A stretch of DNA of 64,000 bases from Nocardioides limicola (GCF_016827675.1 NZ_JAERJA010000012.1:87216-151215), one strand, 5' to 3'. Counted from the stretch's first letter, positions 1 through 8,337 are shown. A program made the numbers and translations. The notes: generated by a model from the letters alone, not told the origin.

Positions 1-332
1 TCGGCGTCCAGGGTCCCCTTGGTGCCGCCGGCGCCGGCCAGCTTGGTGGCCTCGTTGATCAGCGTGTGCAGGTGCGGGTACTTCTCGAAGTGCGGGGGCT
101 TGAAGTAGTCGGTCCACAGGATCCACAGGTGCTTCTTGACCTCTTCGGAGCGCTGCTCCTTGATCATCACCGCGCGGGTGCGGAAGTCCGGGTCGTCGTT
201 GTCGGCGACCTTGGCGATCAGGGCCTTGATCGACTCGGCCTCGATCCGGGCCTGAGCGGGGTCATAGACGCCACACGGCAGATCACAGTGGGCGGAGACC
301 TCGATGGCGGGGGCGAACAGTCGGGCGAACAT
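1..332 (-). CDS. sodN: Nickel superoxide dismutase (C-terminus beyond left edge)
   Basis: Cytoplasmic Ni-dependent superoxide dismutase, which converts superoxide to peroxide and oxygen. Reading from the ATG at 332 toward position 1 gives a 14-residue propeptide (MFARLFAPAIEVSA) followed by the Ni-hook HCDLPCGVYDP; the His, the two Cys and the first peptide bonds of this hook bind nickel once the propeptide is removed. The body that follows (AQARIEAESIK, KKHLWILWTDYFKPPHFEKY) fits the family. About 110 codons are visible, so only the last few residues are missing. A good ribosome site (AAGGAG) lies 9 bases upstream of the ATG. The divergent neighbour at 357 is the matching maturation protease. 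Confidence 0.95.
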   Translation of the reverse strand, partial: MFARLFAPAIEVSAHCDLPCGVYDPAQARIEAESIKALIAKVADNDDPDFRTRAVMIKEQRSEEVKKHLWILWTDYFKPPHFEKYPHLHTLINEATKLAGAGGTKGTLDA

Positions 333-356
333 TGGCGCAACTCCTTCATCAAACCG

Positions 357-743
357 ATGGACACAGTGGCGAGTGAGACACTACTCCGCGTGCGAGGCAG
401 ATGGGTGCAGGGGCGGACCCGGGCGTCAACCTGGGGGATCGCGGTGGTGCGCGGCCGCTCGATGCAGCCAGGGCTGCGCGACGGTGACCGGCTGCTGGTC
501 AGGTGGGGTGTCGAGGTCAGTCCGGGGGATGTCGTGGTGGCGCGCCTGGGCGATGGCACGGTGGCGGTGAAACGAGCGGTGGAGCGACGAGACACCCGGA
601 CCGGGGTGCCGGGCTGGTGGCTGCTGAGCGACAATGCCGTGGACGGTGTCGACTCGCGCCACCGGGGGCCGGTCGGCGACGATGCGGTGCTGGCTGTGGT
701 CCGGGCCAGGGTCTGGCCGCCGCGCTGGCGCCACCGGGAGTGA
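357..743 (+). CDS. sodX: Nickel-type superoxide dismutase maturation protease
   Basis: Short S24/S26 signal-peptidase-like protease expected to remove the SodN propeptide so that the Ni-hook His becomes the N-terminus. The Ser of GRSMQP (residue 35) and the Lys of VAVKR (residue 72) are the likely Ser/Lys catalytic pair. The length of 128 aa from the ATG at 357 fits the family. The reading frame stays open far upstream, but that stretch is antisense to sodN and is not protein-like. No clear ribosome site precedes 357, and in-frame GTGs at 366, 390 and 405 are alternatives. The two divergent starts are only 24 bp apart, so the sodN promoter must overlap the 5' end of this gene, or this gene starts later. 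Confidence 0.85.
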   Translation: MDTVASETLLRVRGRWVQGRTRASTWGIAVVRGRSMQPGLRDGDRLLVRWGVEVSPGDVVVARLGDGTVAVKRAVERRDTRTGVPGWWLLSDNAVDGVDSRHRGPVGDDAVLAVVRARVWPPRWRHRE

Positions 744-802
744 CCCGCACCACAGCCGCCCCGGAGACCGCAGTGGCTAACCTGTGCCAGACTTGACGAG
801 TT

Positions 803-2056
803 GTGAAGGTGGAGAGTGTGAGGGACGTGGCTGCGACAGATCCTGCCCAGACGGGCTCTGGTGACGAACTGCCCACGCCCGGCGACCCTTCGCACCCCTA
901 CCAGGGAGACCCGGTCTTCGACCTGCACGTCGGCGGCAAGCTCGAGACGGTGGCCCGAGTGCCGCTCACCGATGCCCACGACCTGGCGCTGGCCTACACG
1001 CCCGGGGTTGCCCGGGTCTGCGAGGAGATCGCCGCCGACCCGTCGATGACCCAGCACTACACCTGGGTGCCCAACACCGTGGCCGTGGTCACCGACGGCA
1101 CAGCCGTGCTGGGCCTGGGTGACATCGGGCCTGCCGCAGCGATGCCGGTGATGGAGGGCAAGGCCGTCCTCTTCAAGCAGTTCGGCGGCGTGGATGCGGT
1201 GCCGATCTGCCTGGACACCACCGACACCGACGAGATCGTCGAGACGGTGGCCAGGCTGGCGCCCAGCTTCGGCGGCATCAACCTCGAGGACATCTCCGCA
1301 CCCCGCTGCTTCGAGATCGAGGACCGGCTCAAGGAGCGACTGTCGATCCCGGTCTTCCACGACGACCAGCACGGCACTGCCGTGGTGGCGCTCGCGGCGC
1401 TGAAGAACGCGCTGCGGCTGACCGGACGGGACCCGGCGACCACCCGGGTGGTGATCTCCGGTGCCGGTGCGGCCGGTGTCGCGGTCGCCAAGATCCTGCT
1501 GGAGGCCGGTATCGGGGACCTCGCGGTCACCGACCGCAAGGGTGTGCTGAACTCCGAGCGCGGCGACCTCACGCCGGTGAAGCGCGGACTGGCCGAGATC
1601 ACCGCGGATGTCACCGGCCGATCCGGCACGTTGGCCGACGTCCTCGCCGGCGCCGACGTCTACATCGGCGTCTCCGGCGGCACCGTGCCTGAGGAGTACG
1701 TCGCGTCGATGGCACCCGAGGCGATCGTCTTCGGGCTGGCCAACCCGACGCCGGAGGTACATCCCGACATCGCCCACAAGTACGCGCGCGTCGTGGCCAC
1801 CGGACGGTCGGACTTCCCCAATCAGATCAACAACGTGCTGGCCTTCCCCGGGATCTTCCGAGGGGCCTTCGACGTCCAGGCCACCGCGATCACCGAGTCG
1901 ATGAAGGTGGCTGCGGCAGACGCCCTGGCCGACCTGGTGGGCGACGGGTTGACCGAGGACCGGATCATCCCGGACCCGTTCGACCCCAGAGTGGCGCCGG
2001 CCGTGGCGACCGCCGTCGCCGCGGCAGCCCGCCGCGACGGTGTCGCCAAGATCTGA
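803..2056 (+). CDS. NAD(P)-dependent malic enzyme (oxaloacetate-decarboxylating)
   Basis: Oxidative decarboxylation of malate to pyruvate, linking the TCA cycle to pyruvate and NAD(P)H supply; cytoplasmic. The 417-aa protein has the bacterial short-form malic enzyme features: AYTPGVA near residue 72, the catalytic region with MEGKAVLFKQFGG, VFHDDQHGTA, and a Rossmann motif SGAGAAGVA in the NAD-binding half. The annotated start is GTG 803; an in-frame GTG at 818 is also possible, and neither has a well-spaced ribosome site. A TAACCT box at 777-782 may be the -10 element. Cofactor preference cannot be read from the sequence. Confidence 0.93.
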   Translation: MKVESVRDVAATDPAQTGSGDELPTPGDPSHPYQGDPVFDLHVGGKLETVARVPLTDAHDLALAYTPGVARVCEEIAADPSMTQHYTWVPNTVAVVTDGTAVLGLGDIGPAAAMPVMEGKAVLFKQFGGVDAVPICLDTTDTDEIVETVARLAPSFGGINLEDISAPRCFEIEDRLKERLSIPVFHDDQHGTAVVALAALKNALRLTGRDPATTRVVISGAGAAGVAVAKILLEAGIGDLAVTDRKGVLNSERGDLTPVKRGLAEITADVTGRSGTLADVLAGADVYIGVSGGTVPEEYVASMAPEAIVFGLANPTPEVHPDIAHKYARVVATGRSDFPNQINNVLAFPGIFRGAFDVQATAITESMKVAAADALADLVGDGLTEDRIIPDPFDPRVAPAVATAVAAAARRDGVAKI

Positions 2057-2132
2057 CCTCTCCTCGCCTGTATCAGCATCGGTGAAGTCTGCTCCTGAGC
2101 AGTGACGTAATCCCTCAGCGAGGAGAACTCCC

Positions 2133-3404
2133 ATGTCACTGGAAGAGAGCACCGAAGAACTGCCGACCGGGCCCACCGGTCGTTACATCGTCACGGTTGC
2201 CGGGCATGCCGGCAGCGCCGCCCTGCAGCAGGTGGCGGAGGCCAGCGGCGACTCCGACTGCGAGGTGCTCGATCACCTCAACATGGCGATCGTCGAGGCC
2301 GACGAGGCGCACCTGGCGTTGCTGCGCTCGGCCGTCGAGGATCCGTCCAGTCCGGTGATCGCGGTGGAGCCCGAGGAGTACGTGACGATCATGGACCACG
2401 TCGACGCGGCTCAGCGCAGCACCGCGACGGTCAACCCGTTCGTCACGATCGGCGACGGCGACGTCGAGGCGGCCGCCACCTACGGCGACACCAGCACCGC
2501 CAGTTGGGGCCTGTACGCCGTACGGGCGATGCCGCCGGTGCTGCACACGGCACCCTGGTCCGGGCAGGGCACCACGATCGCGGTCCTGGACACGGGCATC
2601 GACCTGCAGCACCCCGACTTCCAGGGCGGCCGGATCGTGGACACCCGGAGCTTCATCCCCAACCAGACGGTGCAGGACGGGCACAGCCACGGCACCCACT
2701 GTGCCGGCACGGCAGCCGGGCCGCGGGTGCCCACCCAGGGCCGCCGCTACGGGGTGGCGCATGGCGCCAAACTGCTCATCGGCAAGGTCCTCGCGGACTC
2801 CGGTGGCGGCACCTCGGGGCAGGTGCTGGCCGGGATCAACTGGGCGATCGACAAGAAGGCCACGGTGATCTCGATGTCCCTCGGGTCGTCGGTGCAGCCG
2901 GGCCAGTTGCCGCACACCTACTACGAGGAGGCGGCCCTGAGGGCGTTGAACAACAACGTCCTGATCGTCGCCGCCGCCGGCAACAGCGGCAACGGCAAGC
3001 CGGTCGGCTCCCCGGCGAACGCGCCCTCGGTGCTCTCGGTCGCGGCACTGGACCAGAGCCTCAACGTGGCCTCGTTCTCCTGCTTCGGCCTGAACGGTGC
3101 CGGTGGTGAGGTCAACGTCGCCGCGCCGGGTGTGCAGGTCTACTCGGCGGTGCCGACCAACAAGGGCTCCTACGGGTTCAAGACCGGCACCTCGATGGCG
3201 ACCCCGCACGCCGCGGGGGTGGCCGCGATGCTGGCGCAGAAGACGGGCAAACGGGGACTGGCCCTGTGGAACGAACTGATGCTCACCACCCAGTCGTTGT
3301 CACCGCTGCCGCCGATGGCGGTCGGCTACGGCAACGTCCAGGTGCCGGTGAGCCGGATGGTGCTCCAGCCCATCCCGATCCAGCCCGTCCCGATCCGACC
3401 CTGA
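2133..3404 (+). CDS. S8 subtilisin-like serine protease, no signal peptide
   Basis: A 423-aa subtilase. Residues 1-90 look like an inhibitor-I9-like prodomain (RYIVTVAG, then EPEEYVTIMDH). The catalytic domain follows with Asp153 in VLDTGID, His186 in HSHGTHCAG, oxyanion Asn284 in AAGNSG and Ser354 in GTSMATPHAAG, so it should be active. There is no N-terminal signal sequence or transmembrane segment, unlike most secreted subtilases, so it is either cytosolic or exported another way. A ribosome site (GAGGAG) precedes the ATG. It runs convergently with the CHAT/S8/sigma operon, separated by strong hairpins; whether it belongs to that module functionally is unknown. Confidence 0.9.
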   Translation: MSLEESTEELPTGPTGRYIVTVAGHAGSAALQQVAEASGDSDCEVLDHLNMAIVEADEAHLALLRSAVEDPSSPVIAVEPEEYVTIMDHVDAAQRSTATVNPFVTIGDGDVEAAATYGDTSTASWGLYAVRAMPPVLHTAPWSGQGTTIAVLDTGIDLQHPDFQGGRIVDTRSFIPNQTVQDGHSHGTHCAGTAAGPRVPTQGRRYGVAHGAKLLIGKVLADSGGGTSGQVLAGINWAIDKKATVISMSLGSSVQPGQLPHTYYEEAALRALNNNVLIVAAAGNSGNGKPVGSPANAPSVLSVAALDQSLNVASFSCFGLNGAGGEVNVAAPGVQVYSAVPTNKGSYGFKTGTSMATPHAAGVAAMLAQKTGKRGLALWNELMLTTQSLSPLPPMAVGYGNVQVPVSRMVLQPIPIQPVPIRP

Positions 3405-3459
3405 ACCGGGTCGGCCCCGAACCCGGTCAGCCCCGGGGGGGCCGACCAACTGAGACCGA

Positions 3460-3499
3460 CCGCGGCCCGGCACCGAATACGGGGGGTGCCGGGCCGCGG
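3460..3499. terminator. Bidirectional hairpin between convergent genes
   Basis: A perfect 15-bp inverted repeat (arms CCGCGGCCCGGCACC and its complement) with a 10-nt loop sits between the stop of the subtilase (3404) and the stop of the CHAT gene (3505). A smaller hairpin (ACCGGGT / ACCCGGT, 3405-3427) lies just before it. Neither has a strong U-tract, as is common in high-GC actinobacteria. Confidence 0.7.
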
Positions 3500-3504
3500 C
3501 GTAC

Positions 3505-5856
3505 TCAGGAGGGGCCGTAGCACTGCACGGCGCAGTCGAGCGCTCCGGCCCCGAACGTCTCGGCGACGGCCAGCGCAGGGGAGACCCCGGCAGCCAGCCG
3601 CGCGTGCAGCCTCGGGAAGCGCTCGGCCGCAGCATCCTCGGAGATGTCGGCGGGCGCGGCGATCACGTGCCGGGCGCCGGCATGGAGCCAGGCACGGGCC
3701 ATCCCCAGCGAGCCACCACCGACGCCGCATGCCGACAGCACCACCAGGTCGGGGGTGCTGGCCAGCAGTTCCACGTCATGGCCGAACCACGCGCCATCGG
3801 CCAGTTGCACCGAGGCCAGCAGCGGGTGGGCGTCGCGATCGTGCCCGTGCGCACACAGGTGCAGCAGGTCGCTGCGCGCGGCCAGCGAGGCCGCGGCCGG
3901 GCAGGTGGCGTCGTCGTGGACGGTGGCTCCACCAGGGGCCGCGGACCGCCAGGCATCGTGGACGCCCTTGGCCTCGTCCAGCCCGGTCCGGGTCCCCGGG
4001 CCGACCAGCACGGTGCGGGCGTCGAGCGAGCGGGGGGCGGTCTGCGCCGCGCGCACCCACGAGGTGGCCGAGGTCGGCAATGAGACCGCAACCCCGGCCA
4101 GACTCCCCAACTGCCCCCACGGCATCCGCGACAGTTCGTCGGGGACCGTCAACACCAGGTGCTGCGCACCCGCCCAGGCTGGGGCCAGCACGGAGTCGAT
4201 GCCGTCGAGACGCTCGGCCAGGCCCGCCCGGATCACCGCGAGGTCGTGCCGTGCGGCCATGGTCAGATCGGCGTGCAGCCCACCGAGGCGGTGCCTCAAC
4301 TCATCCCAGTCACCGAGGTGGTGCACCTCGACCGAGTCGGTGGCCACGGACAGCGCGATCACGGCGCGGTCGACTTCCAGGATGCTCACGAACCGGGCCG
4401 ATCCCAGCGCCGATCTGAGGGCCGACAGCGTCAGCGTCTTCGCAGGGGACACCGAGCCGCCCGCCTGCCAGCGACCGTGCCGGATCTCCTCGATGAGTCG
4501 AGCCCTGGCCGCCGGATCCCCGTCGGGGCCCAGATGTCGCAGCGCGGCAAGCCGGTCACCGAGCTCCTCGGGTGGTCGCTCCGGCACACTGCGGGCGACG
4601 AGCTCGCGGGCCCGCTCGGACCACTGCAGGAGGGCCTCGGGGTCGGCCGAGGCCAACGCTGCCTGTTGTCCGAGCCGGATGACCTGCTCGCCGTGGCGTT
4701 GGGTGGAGGACTGGAGTTCCAGGCTGCCGATGCTGCGTTGCCAGGTCTCCAGTTCGTCGAGGGCACTGCCGGCCCGGTGGAGCGCCTCGGCGAGGTCGTG
4801 GCGGCCCAGGGCCACTCGGGCAGCGACCTCGCCGGCCAACAGGTGGGTGGCCAGCGGCGCCGTGTCCGGGACCGGCTCCGGGAACTCGCCGCGCAGCCCT
4901 GCCGCGCGCACCCGCAGCGCCCGGGCCGCGTCCGCCCGACCGGCCTCGGCCAGTCTCTCCGCCACCTCCGTCAGCGTCTGGTGCGGTGGCGTGGGTGCGG
5001 ACCTGGCCTCGAGGTGGAGGGCGGTGGCGCGGGCGAGGTCCGCGTCGACGTTGTTGCCGTGCTCGGCGTAGCGCTGTGCGGCCGCCTCGGCGAGCGCGAT
5101 GGCCTCGGGTCCGGACAGCAGACTGGCGAGGCGAGCTTCCACATCAGCCTGGATCCGCCACAGGTCACTGCCGTCGAGGCGTCGACGGACCGCACGAAGG
5201 AGGCCGATCGCCTCGCCGGGCAGGGCAGCGGCGCCGAGCGCCTCGGCGCGGTCGATGTCGACGGTGGCGGTCACCGCCGGCCCCAGCGTGGCCAGCACCT
5301 TCCGGGCCTCGTTCATCTGCTGGAGTGCTTCGACGAGGTCGCCGCGCAAGAGGTGCAGGTACCCGAGATTGTGCCGGCACTTGGCGACCACCACCGGGTC
5401 GCTGCCGTCCAGGGCAGCGGTCAGGTCGGCCCAGGCTCCTTCGAAGTCAGCCAACTCCATCCGGGCCGTGCCACGGTTGGCCAGCAGGGTGGTCCGCTGG
5501 TCCGGATCGGTGGCGGCGCCGAGCCCGTCGATGGCCTCGGTGAACAGGTCGACGGCCTCCGCGGTCCGACCCTCGATCCATCGGACGAAGCCGAGTTGGC
5601 CGCGGAGCACGGCGACGCTGATGGCCGACAGTCCGTGGCGCTTCAGCGCGTCCAGGCAACGTTGTTCGGCGTCCGCGACGCGGCCCTGCTCGGCCTCCAG
5701 GTAGGCCAGCGTCCCGTCGACCAAGGAGAGTTCGGCCGCCCCGATGGCCAGCGTCAGCGCCTCGTTGAGCAGCGCCTCGGCGGCCGGCAGGTTGCCGGCG
5801 TTGGCCAACTCCTTGGCCCGGGCATGCAACTGGGTTGCGGTGGGAGTCTCGGCCAC
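3505..5856 (-). CDS. TPR-CHAT caspase-like protein
   Basis: A 783-aa protein with helical TPR-like repeats over about residues 1-430 (starting LHARAKELANAGNLPAAEAL and continuing with repeated A/L/G helix pairs) and a CHAT peptidase domain at about 490-783. The likely catalytic dyad is His670 in LLHLCAHGHD and Cys710 in LVVLSACGVGGG, both in the expected context. CHAT domains are clan-CD (caspase/separase-like) peptidases, often switched on by a bound partner. Start is GTG 5856, 26 bp after the stop of the upstream S8 protease gene, so it is the last gene of the sigma-linked operon. No signal peptide or membrane segment: cytosolic. The substrate is unknown; the LMSTNP repeats of the upstream protease are one candidate (inference). 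Confidence 0.85.
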   Translation of the reverse strand: MAETPTATQLHARAKELANAGNLPAAEALLNEALTLAIGAAELSLVDGTLAYLEAEQGRVADAEQRCLDALKRHGLSAISVAVLRGQLGFVRWIEGRTAEAVDLFTEAIDGLGAATDPDQRTTLLANRGTARMELADFEGAWADLTAALDGSDPVVVAKCRHNLGYLHLLRGDLVEALQQMNEARKVLATLGPAVTATVDIDRAEALGAAALPGEAIGLLRAVRRRLDGSDLWRIQADVEARLASLLSGPEAIALAEAAAQRYAEHGNNVDADLARATALHLEARSAPTPPHQTLTEVAERLAEAGRADAARALRVRAAGLRGEFPEPVPDTAPLATHLLAGEVAARVALGRHDLAEALHRAGSALDELETWQRSIGSLELQSSTQRHGEQVIRLGQQAALASADPEALLQWSERARELVARSVPERPPEELGDRLAALRHLGPDGDPAARARLIEEIRHGRWQAGGSVSPAKTLTLSALRSALGSARFVSILEVDRAVIALSVATDSVEVHHLGDWDELRHRLGGLHADLTMAARHDLAVIRAGLAERLDGIDSVLAPAWAGAQHLVLTVPDELSRMPWGQLGSLAGVAVSLPTSATSWVRAAQTAPRSLDARTVLVGPGTRTGLDEAKGVHDAWRSAAPGGATVHDDATCPAAASLAARSDLLHLCAHGHDRDAHPLLASVQLADGAWFGHDVELLASTPDLVVLSACGVGGGSLGMARAWLHAGARHVIAAPADISEDAAAERFPRLHARLAAGVSPALAVAETFGAGALDCAVQCYGPS

Positions 5857-5882
5857 GCCCTCAGCGTAGCGATCGGCTCACC

Positions 5883-7325
5883 TCACCCGTGGGCGAGTGC
5901 CTCCTGGGCGCGGGCGATCCTGTCGGCGGGGTCGGTCGCAGGCTCCAGCTTCGCCGCCAGCCGCGCTGCCAACACCGGGGCGGCGAACGACGTACCGCTC
6001 CAGACCGCGAAGCCGCCGGAGAAGTCGTCCGGGTCGAGGGTCTCCCGGCGCCCGTGACGCATCAGCGGCTCGGCGCCGGTGTTGACCATCGGGTGGGTGC
6101 TCAACAACGCCGCACCCGGCTGCCATGACTTCACCCAGGTTCCCTCGTTGCTGAACGCGGCGACGGTGCCGTTGGGATTGGTGGCGCCGACCGAGATCAA
6201 GGGCGCCAGCCCGGCCGTATCCGGGTCGTCCGCGAAGGCGGCGGGATAGTGCGGACGACGGGTCGCGGCGTTGCCGGCCGAGACCACGATCATGGTGCCT
6301 TCGGCGCGCAGCAGTCGCAGCGACTGCGATAGCGCTTCGCTGTACGCGGTGTCGTCCGCGGTCTCGTGCACATAGCTCAGTGACAGGTTCACCACGTCGA
6401 TCGGCTGCCCCTGGCGTTGGTACTCCACCAACTGCATCACGGTCTCGATCAGGGTGAACTCGTCGATCACCCCGTCGCCCTCGCAGACCCGCACCGCCAG
6501 CACCTCGGCCTGCGGGGCGATCTGACGGATCAAGCCGGCGATGAAGGTGCCGTGCCCGGCCGCCGGTTCGGCGGCCCCGTCGATCGGGTCGCCGACATCG
6601 GGCACCCGTTCGGCGTCGACGCCGCCCACCAACCCGATCTCAGTGCCGTTGAGTTGTGGCCGGGTGACGACCTCATCGAGCCACGGATGCTCCGCGCAGC
6701 CGGTGTCCAGAACGGCCACCGTGACCCGTCGCCCCGACAGCTTCTGGCGGGCCGGAGGCTCCACGGCCACATTGACAGGCTGCTTCCCGCCCAGGCCGGG
6801 GACCGCATAGCTGGCGGCCGGATTGGTGCTCATCAGGGGGTTGGTGCTCATCAGCGGGTTGGTGCTCATGAGGGGATTCGTGCTCATCAGCGGGTTCGTG
6901 CTCATCAGCGGACCGAGTGTCAGCACGTGGTTGAGGCCGATGGCCGACCCGCCGCCGCGTTCGCGCCAGGCCCGCAGCAGCAGGAAGGCGTCGGGGTCGT
7001 GCCCGAGGTGGGCACGGGCCCGGGTGAGCCGAAGCCGGCGTACCCCCGCGATCCCGGCGGACTCACCCGGCCCGGCGTGGGTGCGTCGCGGGGGGTGGGG
7101 CCCGGCGAAGCGCACCGCCTTGTCGTCGTGGATCTTCCACCCGCGTTCGCCGGCCAGTCTCCCCACCTCGCGCAGCTCCTCGTCGACCCCGTCGCCGATC
7201 GGCATCAGCAGGGTGTCCGCGACGTACGCCGTCGGGAACCACCCCCGGCCGGCGTCAGTGCTGCTGACCCGGTACGCCGGCTGGTCGAACTGTTGGCGCC
7301 AATCGGCACGCTTGCGGTCCTTCAC
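5883..7325 (-). CDS. S8 serine protease with five LMSTNP repeats
   Basis: A 480-aa cytosolic-looking subtilase. Residues 1-139 form an N-terminal region of unrecognised fold (W, R and D rich, ending SAIGLNHVLTLGP). Residues 140-169 are five exact LMSTNP copies. The catalytic domain has Asp207 (AVLDTGC), His258 (AGHGTFIAG), Asn352 (SAGNAA) and Ser446 (GTSFAAP). The start is GTG 7325, three bases after the stop of the 143-aa gene, implying translational coupling. It lies between a sigma factor and a CHAT protein in one operon, which suggests a role in a proteolytic signalling chain rather than nutrient degradation. No export signal is present. Confidence 0.87.
   Translation of the reverse strand: MKDRKRADWRQQFDQPAYRVSSTDAGRGWFPTAYVADTLLMPIGDGVDEELREVGRLAGERGWKIHDDKAVRFAGPHPPRRTHAGPGESAGIAGVRRLRLTRARAHLGHDPDAFLLLRAWRERGGGSAIGLNHVLTLGPLMSTNPLMSTNPLMSTNPLMSTNPLMSTNPAASYAVPGLGGKQPVNVAVEPPARQKLSGRRVTVAVLDTGCAEHPWLDEVVTRPQLNGTEIGLVGGVDAERVPDVGDPIDGAAEPAAGHGTFIAGLIRQIAPQAEVLAVRVCEGDGVIDEFTLIETVMQLVEYQRQGQPIDVVNLSLSYVHETADDTAYSEALSQSLRLLRAEGTMIVVSAGNAATRRPHYPAAFADDPDTAGLAPLISVGATNPNGTVAAFSNEGTWVKSWQPGAALLSTHPMVNTGAEPLMRHGRRETLDPDDFSGGFAVWSGTSFAAPVLAARLAAKLEPATDPADRIARAQEALAHG
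6819..6908 (-). repeat. Five 18-bp repeats encoding LMSTNP
   Basis: Five tandem in-frame 18-bp units code for residues 140-169 of the S8 protease. Units differ at a few third positions and at GGG/GGA-type codons while the hexapeptide stays identical, which suggests the peptide rather than only the DNA is being kept. The repeat joins the N-terminal region to the catalytic domain. Confidence 0.9.
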
Positions 7326-7328
7326 TGA

Positions 7329-7760
7329 TCACACCTCGAACTCGGTAGTCACGAAACCTCGGTGGTCGCCGCGCAGCCGGAGCCGCACCGGCCCCGCAGG
7401 CACCTGGGTGAACTCGAATCTTCCTGCCCGGCTCACCTCGGTGGACCGGGTGCCGGCGCTGGTCAACAGCTGCACCTCCTGGACCCCCTCGGTCCAGCCA
7501 TCCACGCGGCGGCTGCCGTCGGGAGCTTCGGAGAGCCGCACCACCATGGTCAGGTCGTCGGTCTCGCACTCGAGCACCTGGGAGGCACCCCCCCGGACCG
7601 CCAGCGACTCCGAGGCGGTCAGCGTGAGCAGTTCGACGTCGAGATCCTCCGCGGCGATGGCGGCGATGATCCGGTCGGGCAGATGGGCGGGCATCGGGTC
7701 GGTGCGCTCCCACATCGCCCGCAGTTCGGCGAGCATCGCGCCGTCGTCGATCTCAGGCAT
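7329..7760 (-). CDS. 143-aa protein linking sigma factor and protease genes
   Basis: Not a recognised named family. The N-terminal third is helical and acidic (MLAELRAMWERTDPMPAHLPDR, LDVELLTLTASE in two segments). The C-terminal two thirds look like a beta-sandwich with RRVDGW, then GRFEFTQVPAGPVRLRLRG, resembling carboxypeptidase-regulatory-like domains. No signal peptide, membrane segment or Zn-binding anti-sigma motif. The ATG at 7760 overlaps the sigma factor stop by 8 bp and the gene ends 3 bp before the protease start, so all three are co-translated. By position it could be the sigma partner or an adaptor/substrate for the proteases (inference only). Confidence 0.75.
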   Translation of the reverse strand: MPEIDDGAMLAELRAMWERTDPMPAHLPDRIIAAIAAEDLDVELLTLTASESLAVRGGASQVLECETDDLTMVVRLSEAPDGSRRVDGWTEGVQEVQLLTSAGTRSTEVSRAGRFEFTQVPAGPVRLRLRGDHRGFVTTEFEV

Positions 7761-8337
7761 GGTCGCCTCCTTGGTCGAATCCCTCGCCGCGCAGCAGGGT
7801 GCGCAGCCTGGCCAGGCAGCGGCCGCGGGTCGGGCCGATGCTGCCGACCGGCATCCCGAGGTCGGCGGCGAGTTGGGCATAGTTGGGGCGGTCGAGGAAC
7901 GCGGCGACGCGGAGCAGCCGCTGGCAGCGCTCCGACAGTTGACCCACCGCATCCCACAGAGCCCTGGCCTCCCAGCGGGTGGCCGCCTCGTCCTCGGCCG
8001 AACGGGTGCGCTGGCTGGGGATGTCCAGGGTGGGTAGTTCGTCGTCGGTTCCGCGGGCCACCCGCCACGCTTCGCGGCGGGTGGTGGTGGCGAGCCAGCC
8101 CCCGATGGCACCGGGGTCCCGAACCGACTCGGGGTGCCGGACCAGCGCCAGCCAGGTGCTCTGCACCACGTCGGAGGCCCGCTCCTCGTCGAGCCGCTGC
8201 GACCGGGCGATCTGCCACAGCACCGGCGTCAGCAGGCGGACGAGTTCGTCGATCGCAGCGGGTTCGCCGTCGCGCCAGCGCGAGAACAGCTCGGCTGCCT
8301 CGCTCCAGAGCCGCTCGGACGAGCGCTGCTGGGTCAT
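7753..8337 (-). CDS. ECF-like RNA polymerase sigma factor
   Basis: A 194-aa sigma-70 family protein with only regions 2 and 4. Region 2 covers about residues 18-95 (FSRWRDGEPAAIDELVRLL, ERASDVVQSTWLALVRHP, GAIGGWLATTTRREAWR). Region 4 covers about 125-185 (LSERCQRLLRVAA, YAQLAADLGMPVGSIGPTRGRC). First gene of the operon with the 143-aa protein, S8 protease and CHAT protein. The start chosen is ATG 8337; a GTG five codons upstream is also possible. No membrane anti-sigma gene is adjacent, so control is likely by the cytosolic partners in the same operon. Confidence 0.88.
   Translation of the reverse strand: MTQQRSSERLWSEAAELFSRWRDGEPAAIDELVRLLTPVLWQIARSQRLDEERASDVVQSTWLALVRHPESVRDPGAIGGWLATTTRREAWRVARGTDDELPTLDIPSQRTRSAEDEAATRWEARALWDAVGQLSERCQRLLRVAAFLDRPNYAQLAADLGMPVGSIGPTRGRCLARLRTLLRGEGFDQGGDHA

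Noticed and set aside
218..2176. 652-aa minus-strand ORF opposite sodX and malic enzyme
   Set aside because: Antisense shadow typical of high-GC DNA; low-complexity Arg/Gly/Asp/His composition and no domain, while the plus strand encodes a clear malic enzyme.
6819..6908. CRISPR or non-coding tandem repeat
   Set aside because: The units are in frame, encode an identical hexapeptide, and lie within an intact protease gene.
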